64,000 bases of DNA from assembly GCF_052857255.1 (NCBI RefSeq), contig NC_135505.1, positions 58,381,149 through 58,445,148 of the forward strand, given 5' to 3'. A program made the translations under genes and the position numbers. Positions 54,104 through 64,000 of the stretch are shown here, piece after piece (the stretch's first letter is position 1; every line of letters begins with the position of its first letter). Source of the DNA: Amblyomma americanum (lineage: Eukaryota > Arthropoda > Arachnida > Ixodida > Ixodidae). The notes beneath the pieces are model-generated. The model was given only the letters and a program-made list of their open reading frames with translations, did no database searches and was not told the origin of the DNA.

Positions 54104-55474
54104 TTTGATTTGCCCTTTCTGGAGCGACGCTATAATGCACAATCTGTTTTTCGTGGCCGAATATAGTAGACTGAACATGTATCCCAGCCGTCATAGTGAA
54201 ATTTCCTGTCGATTCAGTTCCTTTAGAGGTGTTTTTTTTCTGGTGGATTGCACGGAGCTGGTGTCTGGTGCTGCGCTAGTCATCCACGTTCGAGGGCCAG
54301 TTCTCCTTTCCTTTTCTGTCGGTCTGATGGCGGATGCATTGTCTGCTGCAATCTATTTCGTTTGTTGTAGGGGGATGATTACCCAGCGCGGGCGCTCGCC
54401 GCGTATTTTCTAGAAACGTGACTCAGGGCGCTCAGTCGAAGTACGCAGGCTTTACACAAACCTGGGCTTTTTGAAAATGTGTCGACGCTTAATTAACGCG
54501 CCCGCCACGTCAGCCCAGATTAGTATGTCGCTACAAAAAAAAGAGTAGTGAAGTTCATGGGTGTGTTGCTTATGCCTTTTGTTGGCTCAGGGGCGAAGTC
54601 GACGAGCGAAATTCACTTCTTGTTTGCTGGTCATATCTTCCATTCGTCCTGGGCACATGCTCGATGTCATGTGGCATCTGGAATGGGGACTTGTGCCTGC
54701 GAGGTGCCGACTGCAGCGATTTGACGTTGTGCGGTCTACGCAGTGCCCTACACGTCCTCTCCGGGAGTCAAGTCAACAAGTGGTAAAGAAATTCGTGGTC
54801 GCCCTTGTTTTCTGAAGAGTGGTGCATGCGGGTTTTCGAGGCCGTGGAGTTAAGCTGCTTATATCGAACAGTCATTACCAACGAGGCCGCCTTGCGCGAC
54901 TCTTGATAGTCCCGGGAGCTCTTGAGCTCTGTGAAAACCGCTGTGAGGCTATTACCTCAAGGCACCGTCGGCGTGCGTTTTCTGTGATGGACCGGAGAAT
55001 GGCCCTGGCAAAATTTGGATGTTGCTTCGTGTTGGGGATGCCCAATAATGCTTCGACATATATTTTCGTCCAAATCTTCCAAGGTCAATTTTCAGGGGTC
55101 GCCCAGGCCAAATTTTTCGAAATGACTCGACTAAATACAGAGGCAGCCATCGTGTCGGGCACGGTCATTATGGTTGGACATCAATTTTCATCTAAATCGA
55201 CGAAGCTTAAACTTCGTGAATCGCAAGGGCCAAACTTTTGCAATGGCCCACCGGAATGTGCGAGAACTACCAATCGTGTTAGGTGGTAGTTAATGAATGA
55301 TTGGTCGCTCAAACGGAGCAAACAGGGCCGCACAAGCCCCACCGTTGGCAGCGCATGCTATCGCAGCGCAGCGGGGCGTCGCATTACTGCTACACACCAT
55401 TGCGCCAGTAGTGGTATGAGAACACCGAAGCGTGAATGAATTTGGAGAATAACCAATTATGCATGTAGGAGAGG
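54104..55474. other. No recognisable gene; weak internal repeats near 55.0-55.25 kb
   Basis: A 156-codon frame (54819-55289) has no recognised domain. The DNA at 55005-55250 contains related words (GGCAAAATTTGG, GGCCAAATTTTTCGAAATG, GGGCCAAACTTTTGCAATG and CAATTTTC), so it looks like a diverged repeat rather than an exon. Confidence 0.4.
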
Positions 55475-55556
55475 AGAAGGAGCAGGAGGAGAGAGAATTT
55501 AATGAAACAAGAGAGGTCTACCTGCTTGTTGGCCTGGCATGCTACTTCAGCTGCAT
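55475..55556 (-). mobile_element. LINE 3' end scrap (LINE Y type)
   Basis: The minus strand reads GTAGCATGCCAGGCCAACAA, then TTTCATTAAATTCTCTCTCC. LINE Y ends with GTAGCATGCCAGCGATATTG, then TTCATTAAAGAGTCTCTC (47655-47727). Only the 3' end remains. Confidence 0.4.
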
Positions 55557-56591
55557 GTAAGCATTAACCCACTACGCTATCGCGCGATTCCGTTAAATTG
55601 AAGCTTAACTGTCCACTTCAATTTTCTCCTTAGGGAGCAAGAATTTCTCCGCCATTGCCCGTGCGCTTTCGATCCTCTACTGGACGGAAATATCTAGGTT
55701 CTTCTTCTGCCGACGTAATTTGTTTATCTTCATGACTTGTTTCGGGCATAGTATGTGTACTCCCGCTCACTGTATCCCGTTCTATTAGTCGAACCACGTG
55801 TCAACATATGACTCCCGTATGTGAGAATCGCAGTCATTGTATGTGCTTCCTTGTACACATATATGTATAACTTAAAAAAAATATTACCGATAACTTCTTT
55901 GTGTATAAGTATGTGTTTTGATTTCATTACTCATATCTCCAAGCCTACAGTATGTAAATTTAATGTTTATATCATCATTTTGCATTTGTTTAGAGAGATC
56001 AAATTTCTGCTGTACTAGTGTCTTTTTCTGATGCTATCATTTCTGACATGCGTCCTGTCTAGTGTTTTCAATTTTTACTCTTGTGTCTCCTTGTCTCCTT
56101 GTGAATGTCACTGTTTTTTATAACCAGGCGCATGCCCGTTGAACGACAGGTGTTCTTTACGATCAATGCAGAGGGGTATTGGCGAGCTTTTGGGCTATGA
56201 TTTTCGGCCCGATTATTGTTGAACCGAATGCGCGCGAATCACAAAGATCCATTTGAAAATTCATTGATTTGCACGTTCAAGTATTCTATTCACATATCCT
56301 CGACCAATCAGTTCTCTTCAATGATGGTTCCGAGATTCTCACTATCATACCGAGTCTTAAAACCGCAATAGAAGGAAGGCTGTGCTAATAATTACACAAC
56401 TAGCAATAGCGCCTTAAAAGCCGCTCCCTTATATGCACTTTCCTAATCTCCACTTTCTGCTTCTTGCACACCAGTTGGAAGGCTTTCCTTCATCCCGTCA
56501 TGCCGCAGATCCCGGTTACGAAGCTGGCTGCAGCTGTCGTTGTTGGATGTAGGCGAAACACTGAAAGCAGTCGTACATTTTAAGATCTAAG
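55557..56591. other. No recognisable gene
   Basis: AT-rich; nothing supported. Confidence 0.4.
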
Positions 56592-56760
56592 TGCTCGTTA
56601 CAGTTTCCCAGGTGATAGAAATTATTTTGGTGCCTTCCACTACGACATCTATTCCTCTTTATTCACTTCCACCTTTCTCCTATACCTCACGGCACGGTTT
56701 AGGTTTCCAACGAAAAGTGAGACAGCTACTGTGCCAATTCTCTTGCGCAAAAAAAAAATA
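56592..56760 (+). mobile_element. Tick-type SINE, degraded 3' part
   Basis: TTTCCCAGGTGATAGAAATT, CCTTCCACTACGACATC, TCACGGCACGGTTTAGGT and CAGCTACTGTGCCA match the family in order. It ends in an A run at about 56749. Confidence 0.7.
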
Positions 56761-57159
56761 TAACTTTCATTTTATGCACCGAATAAACAATAACGATAGT
56801 AGACCACTGAAGCCAAATGCGAAACCTTTGCATCATAGCTGTATAATCCAAATTCTTGTTCTAACAAATACTGATGTTTTCCTGATGTCCCTTTCGCGAC
56901 TCGTACACCTGTATAAACTTTCGACAAAGTCGCGCCCTTCTACGCTCATTGTTCAGCTAAGAAATGCTGCTATTACAGAACAGCCAAACTTAAGATAAGC
57001 TTCAGTCATATACGGTGCGAAAGTAGATTATCCAATAGCCTCTTACTAGCACACACAATCATTAATGGACTGGCACGATTGGTCCCTGCAAACCTTTCCG
57101 TATGCTAGAAAATGTGGAAAAACTGCGTTGCACATGCTCGAATTTTCGACCACCCTCGC

Positions 57160-57310
57160 ATATATAGGAGGGCATAGGCTCGAGCATGCAGAAAACCAGT
57201 GTAATCTTCAAGATTCTCGCAAGAGATCAGGAGTTTACAATGGGTATGGATATGCTGGGAGTAGTAAGGGAATGCGTCTACTTAGGCCAGGCAGTAGCAG
57301 TATCATAAAA
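57160..57310 (+). mobile_element. RTE RT fragment
   Basis: A short stretch reads MQKTSVIFKILARDQEFTMG and RECVYLGQAV, matching the RTE segment between motif C and YLGQ (compare EYLGQVV at 15480). It is too short for a boundary call. Confidence 0.45.
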
Positions 57311-57805
57311 AAATAACCAAATAAAAAAATGTGCCGCCCATAACAGAACTAAACTTAAAATCACACTTAATCACAATGGTGACTATTACGAGTAATGAAC
57401 TTAAAAATGGCTGCCAATAAAACTTGCGGCCTATCATTTAGAGTATTCTTACATATTTTCTTCGCAACTGAAGTAAGGCGCTATTTTTCGGGAATATAAA
57501 TACAATCGACATGTTAAATGACAAATGGAGTTGAGGCTACTGAGACGATGCGATCTATTTTTACAGTGGGTAGAACTTTATAAAAAGAGCAAAAACGACA
57601 AAAATAGCGCTAAATTAAAGCCAGCTAATAAAAAAGGCCGTCATTGTGTGGAAGACATTGAATTAATGAGCGTTAGCTGTTTGGTTTACTAGATGAAGAA
57701 GGCAAAGGAGAACGCGCCGCTCGTCCTGAGAAACGGAAAGTAATACTCTCTGAAACGGGGTGAATTGCCACCATGCTCGGCTACGCGTGAACGCACGCCG
57801 CCTAG
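57311..57805. other. No recognisable gene
   Basis: AT-rich; nothing supported. Confidence 0.4.
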
Positions 57806-57806
57806 C

Positions 57807-58795
57807 GCTGGATGGATGGATGGATGGATGGATACGGCTGAACCCTTTACATCGGGCGGTGGCTCAAGCCACCTAGCCATGTCTTGTGAAATTTTACTCC
57901 TGTCTTGCTTTTAGCCACCAATCAGATAACCTTCGCTTGGTTACTTCTAACCTCTTAAAATCCACTTTCCCTTCACTATCCCTAAACCCCAATGCCTTGG
58001 GTAAGTCAGCCCCGCTGCCTTCCACTGTAGGGTGAAGCCCTTTACAGAAAAGTATCAAGTGTTCAGCCGTTTCCTCCTCCTCTCCGCACGCAATGCACAA
58101 AGTGTCTATCTCCTGGTACCTGACTCTATACTTCTTAGTCCGCAAAACTCCAGTCCTGGCCTCAAACAACAAAGAACTTCCCCTACAATTATCATAGATA
58201 TTTTCTTTGACAATTTCCTGTTTAAAGGTCCGGTATGTTTCTAGTGCCGATTTCGTCAGCATCCCTGTTTTCCACAAAGCTCTCTCTGTTCCTTTAACCT
58301 TTTTCTTAACCGATAATTGCTGATTTGCCCCCTTACTGCTGTCCAGATATTTGCTTGTCAATTTTCTAGTTCGCTTTCTCCATTTCGTGTCAACATTCTT
58401 TATATACAGGTATCTGAAAACTTTCCTAGCCCACCGCTTTTCCTCCATCCTTCTCAATCGTTCCTCAAATGCTATCTTACTGCTAGCCTCTCTGCTCTCG
58501 AAAGACGCCCATCCCATATCACCCTGTACCCCCTGATTTGGTGTATTGCCATGTGCTCCCAAAGCTAGCCTCCCTACTCCCCGTTGCCTAATTTCCAGCC
58601 TTGCTTGAACATCTGGCCTCATACACAGGACCGCATTCCCGAAGGTCAGGCTAGGGACCATCACCCCTTTCCAGATCCCTCTTACCACCTCATACCTATT
58701 GTAATTCCACAGTGCCCTATTTTTCATGACAGCTGCATTCCTACTAGCTTTATTCATTACATATTTTTCATGCTCTGTCAGATACTCAACACTGT
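57807..58795 (-). mobile_element. CR1-like LINE, 5'-truncated, (ATCC)n tail
   Basis: On the minus strand the copy starts inside the region before KNRALWNYNRYEV, runs through an open 287-codon frame to 57894, and ends in ATCC repeats (57809-57833). A simple-repeat 3' end and truncation inside the coding region are as expected for CR1-like insertion. Confidence 0.75.
57894..58757 (-). CDS. CR1-like LINE ORF2 C-terminal region (open frame)
   Basis: 287 codons without a stop. It reads KNRALWNYNRYEVVRGIWKG, VMVPSLTFGNAVLCMRPDVQ, RQRGVGRLALGAHGNTPNQG and KIAFEERLRRMEEKRWARKV, a Lys-rich stretch, and a C-terminal finger CIACGEEEETAEHLILFC. This is the post-RT region of tick LINEs, resembling the CR1 group. 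The RT itself is missing, so the element is dead, yet the open frame indicates a recent insertion. The ATG at 58757 is only the first Met after the truncation. Confidence 0.75.
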   Translation of the reverse strand: MNKASRNAAVMKNRALWNYNRYEVVRGIWKGVMVPSLTFGNAVLCMRPDVQARLEIRQRGVGRLALGAHGNTPNQGVQGDMGWASFESREASSKIAFEERLRRMEEKRWARKVFRYLYIKNVDTKWRKRTRKLTSKYLDSSKGANQQLSVKKKVKGTERALWKTGMLTKSALETYRTFKQEIVKENIYDNCRGSSLLFEARTGVLRTKKYRVRYQEIDTLCIACGEEEETAEHLILFCKGLHPTVEGSGADLPKALGFRDSEGKVDFKRLEVTKRRLSDWWLKARQE

Positions 58796-59229
58796 TATTT
58801 ATCCACCGCTGCGATCACCGCATAGCGCCATCTATCAGAGAAATTACGAAGCACGTCTACACATTATCGATTTGCACCCCCTCAAGATACGTCCCAAGCG
58901 GAATTTGCATCGTTTGCGGGGTCAAGGTGGGGCTAGAATTCGACTTGCGGTGCGAAATGGTAACGCTTCAATTAGTACTTGTTTAATTTCTATACCACGA
59001 CTCATAGGGTTTTATTTGCCTACCAAATTCGATATAGAACTGTCCCCGGATGGGCGCCCGTTGTTGTCGGAGTATATATAGCGGCACGAATCTATACATG
59101 TAAAGCGCTCCCGTAACGGGACAGTTTCCCCGCGCGTTTTAGGATATTTTTTGGTGAGGGGGTAAACAGATGAGAGGGCACAACCAATTTTAATGGTAGC
59201 CATCTTGAAGTGGAGAAACCTAAACTTTG
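58796..59229. other. No recognisable gene
   Basis: Nothing supported. Frame 58584-59081 is antisense to the LINE for half its length. Confidence 0.4.
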
Positions 59230-59545
59230 CCGTCATTTCGCACCCTTGACGTCATACTCACATAGTTCCACCCTGATACACCATATTCGACCGTGACGTC
59301 ATCTCGGGCACGCGGCAGGTGGTTGTTTCTAGAATGCTATTGTAGATGGCGCTACAAGTCTCAATGCGAGAGGCGCTGTTTTCTAGTTGCAGCCACATTT
59401 GCCGATTTTTATCTCAGGGTGGTAGGAGGCCTCACGAAATATCGAAACGTGATGAGTAGCTGCTGCCAGAGATGGCGCTGTGAACAAGGGTGGTAGAAGA
59501 CCCCATGAAATCTCGAAACATGATGATTAAGAGCTAACGCTCAAA
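59230..59545 (-). repeat. Dispersed repeat, copy 2 (pair with 1180-1420)
   Basis: See 1180-1420. Two TGACGTCA octamers occur at about 59250 and 59296. Confidence 0.45.
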
Positions 59546-60193
59546 ATACATCATTTTAGAACATCGACGTAACGCGTAGTGCGGACCTTGAAAGCTTGCA
59601 TTCAGAATATGCACTTCTCGCTGCCAACTCCAGCACAAGACTTCCCTATCGAAAAACAACAAACTTTTCTCCTGTCACAGCACATTTTTCTGCACTATTT
59701 AGGAACCTGACAACAGAAATTTTTTTAATGAGATTTTCTGTAGTTTTGAGCAGTATCCATAGTTAACAAGAGGGGCCACTTTTGTGGCAGCAAAATGCAA
59801 CATCGCAGTACTACAAAAAATGTAATGACAGGAGGACAAGAATTTCTGCTGCATTCTGGACAGGCTGTCGTATTCCTCGGCTGGGTTGGGTCAGTAGCGG
59901 TGTTATCCAAACGTGGCCTCATTAATCCCAGACTTCTTGAATACCTCTTCACTCTTTTTTTGTATTTGAGCTATGGATGGCCTACACATGCAATTAGCAC
60001 AGCAGATGGCAGATCATGTTTTTCCAATAAAAATTTGTTTCAATGTAATCCGCACCTACTGAAGTTTTCGTAACGATAGCGGACGTTGAGCGCAGTTTCA
60101 GTTCAACAAGAGAGTTTGCTCCTCACCTACGCACTTTATTTTTTGTACCAAGCCGGAAACCATAATACCAAATGTGGGGCGAGTTGGCTCATC
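59546..60193. other. No recognisable gene
   Basis: The 92-codon frame 59795-60073 has no recognised domain. Confidence 0.4.
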
Positions 60194-60353
60194 GTTGAAA
60201 AGGGACACTTTTGGTGCAGAACGACCAAAAAAGGAGGAGGACACAACGCCAGGCGAAAGAGCTCTATTCTACCAGTAGAGTAGCGCTCTTGCGTCTTGTG
60301 TTCTGTCCTCGTGCTTTCTTATTTGTTTTGCGCGAAAATTGTTCCTTTTCAAC
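60194..60353. repeat. 160-bp fold-back, PLE-terminus-like
   Basis: The arms run from GTTGAAAAGGGACA (60194) to the centre at about 60273 and back to TTCCTTTTCAAC (60353), with almost no loop (CTATTCTACCAGTAGAGTAG). Similarity between arms is about 75% by eye. The right arm reads GCGCTCTTGCGTCTTGTGTT, CTGTCCTCGTGCTTTCTTAT and TTTGCGCGAAAATTG, like the units at 9420, 13934 and 63575. Confidence 0.7.
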
Positions 60354-61799
60354 TGTAAAGCATGTATGCACTGCTGCCTTAAGAACTTTATTTGACAAGA
60401 CGTCATCGTCATTAAGAAAAAATTCTTCATCCGGTTGCCTGTTGGGGCTCCTTGGTTGTCGCTGCAGCACTACTGGAACTCGTCCTCATCTTGGAGCTGG
60501 GAAAGACTTCTGTGCATCTTCCGCCAGTGTGTGTTGCGTTGCCGCCACGTATAGAATGTCTCGTCACCTATTCCACAGAGGAGGTTATTACTCCTGACGG
60601 CATCCACTGCAAGCCGGCGGAGAAACAAACAATAGTGTCTTCATGGCACTGTCGGCAGAACAGTATAGCTCGGGTTCAGTGATACTGGGTAAATCAGTGA
60701 TACCAATGCGTGCTCTGTATAGCACAAACAGTACACAGTTTTGACAGCGCGTAACCACACTGCTCGTAACCACACATGTGCCTTAACAAATTTCGCAGAA
60801 CTTGCATTTTATCTCAGCTTCAACTTGCATTTCAATACGGCTTCACAAAGTTGTTACCTTGCAGGGAGCAAACAGACTGCGCGCGGAATCATTCAAAGAT
60901 GATTAGAAACTTCGAAACAACCGTATGAATCTGGGGCCTGGGCACGAATGTTTTCCGTGTTCTCTTCAAAGGTACAAATAGACTATTTTTGTTCAGTTTA
61001 GGAATGAAGAATTGTGAGTATCAATGCAAACTCCGCCGGGCTTGATCGCATGTCTTGCCTGTGTTGTTTCCTTCGTTTGGGCAAGCAGAAAGAAAAAAAT
61101 AACCTACCAGGTTCAGGTGATGGCTATCGCTCTTGGTAGATGGAACGCGGTTGGTAGTTTTCCAGCAATGTGCTAGGAGAAGCCAAGAGGCAGAGGAGTA
61201 CTGGTTTTTGGTAGTCACACCAAACAGATGAAGGAAAAAGCCAAATTGTGTGTGTGTGGGGGGGGGGGGGGGGCGGGGTGTTTGCGCTTGAGCTCCGCCT
61301 TTAGAGATATGACGCGATAACTTTAATACGTCGAGCATCCTCTTTTCCACAGAGATACGGATTGATGGATAGCTTTATCCCAAATAGGAAGAGGCAGCGG
61401 GGGAAAGAGAGAGGTCTCAGGCAGGGTAGGTGCTACCTTCGGAGCACAATCTAGGATTCTGTACTGGACATCAGGCGCTGGGCTTCACAAAGCAGCCTCC
61501 CAATGCTTCTATGAATTAATATTCAAGAATTATGGGAAGTGAGGGCTGACGAACAAAGCCTGAATCAATTTCCTTATTAAGTTAAATGCCGCAAGACATA
61601 CACATCACGCTGTGCGTTAACAAAGGCTTATTAATGGGTCACATGCTCGTTTCCGGACTTATTGCTGTAAGTTGGTGTTCAAAGTAAACTTTCTATTATA
61701 TACATACATGTCTTAATGTCATTTTAGCCATGCTGCGACTGTCTAATCACCAGTTTTGTAATCCGTTAGAGAATATTCATTCTACAGCTCCACATGTGA
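60354..61799. other. No confident gene
   Basis: Contains a G run at about 61257-61272. The minus frame 61021-61350 and plus frame 60452-60682 have no recognised domain. Confidence 0.4.
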
Positions 61800-63430
61800 C
61801 ATCCCGATCCTCTCGAGCACTGCGGCTTTTCCGCACAAACCGACAACAACTACGCCGAAGAAAGAGCGGAATAAACACGGACACATGAAGAAACGACACA
61901 AGAACGCTGACACACAACTGAAATTTTATTCTGGTGGAAGGAGGTTTAAATAGAAAAGATGAGAGGGTGGGTAGCAGCGATGGTGCAGCGATAATCGGCA
62001 ATCAGTGTGGTCGTGTCACAAGACAAAAAAAAGAGAAAAAAAAGAAAGTTAGAAGCGATAAAAAGACGATGTAAAGGGCTGTGGAAAGGTGTTACGATAA
62101 GAAACATAAAAAAAACAATTAAAAATTACCCGAATAGGAGTGAAATGCGATAAAACCATAGAGGGCATAGAAGAGATTAAACTGGTTTGGTTTGGTTTAT
62201 GGGGGTTTAACGTCCCAAAGCGACTGAGGCTACGAGAAACGCTGTAGTGAAGGGCTCCGGAAATTTTGATCACCTGGGGTTCTTAAACGTGCACTGACAT
62301 CGCACAGTACATAGGCCTCTAGAATTTCGCCTCCATCGAAATGCGACTGCCGCGGCCGGGATCTAACCCGCGTCTTTCGGGTCAGCAGCCGCGCGCCATA
62401 ACCACATAGCCACCGCAGCGGCTTAGAGGAGATTAAACTAGTGAATACATGAAAACAGCAAGAAGGTAAACACTTTAAGAACTTGCTCAAAAAGGGGAAC
62501 TAAAGGCAATAAAACTTCGCAAGACGCTGCAGAGGATAAAACGAAAGAGGCAGTACCAACGACGGATCAGTGAATTATTCAGCTGTGCGAGGCACAGAAG
62601 CAACCTTAAGTGTTTCTCAAGTCATCCAGAAAATCAAGCCTTTTTTGAGAAGAAGGATGGAGTGTTCTCGCATTGTTCACCGGCATTAATAGATTTTGAG
62701 GGCTTCGACGATTTTCCTCGTTAACCTATCTCGTCCTCGGCCGATGGTGGTGCAGCGATTAATTCAGGGGTGCAGATTCGTCCACGGCTGCTTTTACCGA
62801 TTTTGCACTTCTTGCAGTGCCCTAGCCTGGTGACCAAGAATAGATATACTTTAAACAATCTTTTGACGTTCTTGAAGTCGGATATTGATAAATCTTCCCG
62901 GTTGACCGATATATGTTTTCCCTCATGATAATGGCACAGAGTAAATATTTCCATAATCACAACGTCAGAGTGTGTCACCCTACACCCTCGGCGTTCCAGT
63001 GGGTTAGTCACTTTGGAACAGATGGCGAAAAACTTGTTGGGAGCCGTAAAAACAATATCCACGGCGGTGCACTGGGCGGGTTTTTTGAGACTATGGCTGA
63101 TTGTGTGGAGGTAGGGCATTACCACAACATTTCTGCGCTGACTGTTTGAAGTAGCAGGTCCTACTTGCTTCCGAAAGTTTTGTGTGGGCTGACGCAAATG
63201 GCAGGAGTGGCTTCTTTCTTTTAGGTTAGTAAGAGCAGTAGGTGTGGTTATCGGAAAATCGGAGGCTCAGGTCGATACCATATTGACTGGTCACTGGGTG
63301 TTTCATGCGTGAAAGAGAGAGGTATGTATTGATGAAATAAGGAAAGAGCCTGCGATACCGTTCAGGTGAGAGATTCATGGTTGCCTTAGAATTCAACATC
63401 AGCGTAGCGGAAAAATTTTTACACCGGCCG
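61800..63430 (-). mobile_element. Penelope-like element D, 5'-truncated, type of element C
   Basis: On the minus strand: VMPYLHTISHSLKKPAQCTA, then VDIVFTAPNKFFAICSKV (63120-63000), the linker also found in element C (VMPYVHRVSRNLK, VFAAPCKLAKVC). A shifted GIY-YIG (LCHYHEGKTYIGQPGR-like, about 62945-62900) and a TREIVEALKIY-like end near 62700 follow. The 3' region (62640-61800) is T-rich on this strand and ends with AATAAAATTTCAGTTGTGTG (about 61930) and a CGTTTCTTCATGTGTCCGTG terminus. A SINE interrupts the 3' region at 62184. Confidence 0.75.
62184..62424 (-). mobile_element. tRNA-derived SINE with alternative tail, 15-bp target duplication
   Basis: AGAAGAGATTAAACT (62169-62183) and AGAGGAGATTAAACT (62425-62439) flank it. 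On the minus strand the head has an A-box-like GGTGGCTATGTGG and the B box GGGTTAGATCCC, then GGCCGCGGCAGTCGCATTTC, GATGGAGGCGAAATTC, GTGCGATGTCAGTGCACG and CCGGAGCCCTTCACTAC. It then departs from the other copies and ends TTTGGGACGTTAAACCCCCA, then TAAACCAAACC. It is the only copy here with both promoter boxes. Confidence 0.92.
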
Positions 63431-63489
63431 TCTTAGGAATCATGCCATGCTGGGATGCCTAAAAAACGTTCTCTTAGAATAGGCGCTAC

Positions 63490-63511
63490 AGAATACCCCC
63501 CCCCCCCCCCA
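63490..63511. repeat. C homopolymer
   Basis: A run of C bases between ATACCCC and AATACAC; similar runs at 7145, 43239 and (as G) 61257 are likely sequencing or assembly weak points. Confidence 0.8.
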
Positions 63512-63550
63512 ATACACAGACCTTGTTTTCTATGTAAACATCTTTCCACC

Positions 63551-63665
63551 ACATTAAAATTTCAGCTGTGAAACAGCGCTCGCGTGTTTTGTTCTTTCCT
63601 GTGCCCGTGTTTCATCGTGCTGTTTATTCATTTTGAATACATAACCAACTAGCCCAGAACCTAGC
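63551..63665 (+). repeat. PLE-terminus-like unit, single arm
   Basis: AAATTTCAGCTGTGAAACAG, GCGCTCGCGTGTTTTGTTCT, TTCCTGTGCCCGTGTTTC and AACCAACTAGCCCAGAACCT. It shares words with the fold-backs at 13830 and 60194 and with the end of element D at about 61890. Confidence 0.5.
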
Positions 63666-64000
63666 TCTTCTGATTGACAACTAGGCCGGGTTCTTCGCTG
63701 GAAGGAATGCTCTGAGAAATCGTGCTAAAATTCAATTAGCGAAAGCTGCTAGTAACATGTTACGAGAAAAGAAGAGGCGGAGGATTTCGCTTTTACGGGA
63801 GGACAACCACCCTGTGTGGGAACGGATGAAGCAGTGATTAAAAATGAACAGTGGCTTAACTTTTCAAAAACTTGGAATTCAGAGAAAATCAAGCACGCTT
63901 GCTAAGCGTCTGAGGCTCGTACAAAGCAGCTACGCTACACGTTTGCGACAGCTGTTCTATATATACCCACACGACCACGTGACTATGACCCGGTATCGCA
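63666..64000. other. No recognisable gene
   Basis: Nothing supported up to the window end. Confidence 0.4.

Noticed and set aside
54819..55289. 156-codon plus-strand frame
   Set aside because: Half of it lies on diverged internal repeats; no domain.

Overview
The window looks like eukaryotic nuclear DNA from an arthropod, most likely a hard tick, probably metastriate. The reasons are the tRNA-derived SINE families with tick-type bodies (at least six related copies), four Penelope-like elements with GIY-YIG ends, RTE, I-type, L1/Tx1-like and CR1-like LINEs that resemble common tick retrotransposons, long microsatellites, and no bacterial operon structure. The assignment rests on remembered family resemblance, not on a search. 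Almost every recognisable coding signal is retrotransposon debris with stops and frameshifts. No rRNA gene, functional tRNA gene or CRISPR array was seen.

Layout. 0-9 kb: a LINE ORF1 fragment with a decayed 2A-like motif running off the left edge, a possible Harbinger-type remnant, a tRNA-derived repeat, an RTE 3' end, and a GC-rich block with long G and C runs. 9.5-12.3 kb: the first of three copies of an unidentified gene-like family, with a 242-codon open frame. 12.7-15.8 kb: an RTE element carrying two later insertions, a 217-bp fold-back with a 10-bp target duplication and a 994-bp long-TIR element at a TA. 15.8-18.6 kb: a decayed LINE on the minus strand. 20-23.5 kb: LINE end, SINE, hairpin, Tc1 transposase fragment, and a 2.5-kb element with about 690-bp inverted arms. 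24.2-25.5 kb: the second, inverted copy of the gene-like family. 26.4-26.7 kb: a decayed palindromic tandem array. 29.3-32.8 kb: a CsRn1-type Ty3/gypsy element. 32.86-36.66 kb: a nearly full-length Penelope-like element with inverted ends and a second Penelope-like element inserted in its reverse transcriptase. 38-39.9 kb: the third copy of the gene-like family, internally rearranged. 41.1-43.1 kb: another Penelope-like element. 44.1-44.8 kb: a MITE-like element. 45.6-48.1 kb: an L1/Tx1-like LINE interrupted by an RNase H-bearing LINE, giving a chimeric 442-codon frame. 48.1-53.5 kb: a nearly complete I-type LINE disabled by a few stops and one frameshift. 53.5-57.3 kb: SINEs and LINE scraps. 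57.8-58.8 kb: a CR1-like LINE end with an intact 287-codon frame. 61.8-63.4 kb: a fourth Penelope-like element with a SINE inserted in its 3' region.

The genes do not form a pathway. What the window records is a sequence of nested insertions. The most promising non-standard signals are the three-copy gene-like family with shared flanks and splice-like boundaries, the Penelope-like ends with hammerhead-like folds, and a set of short fold-back units that may be solo termini of Penelope-like elements.
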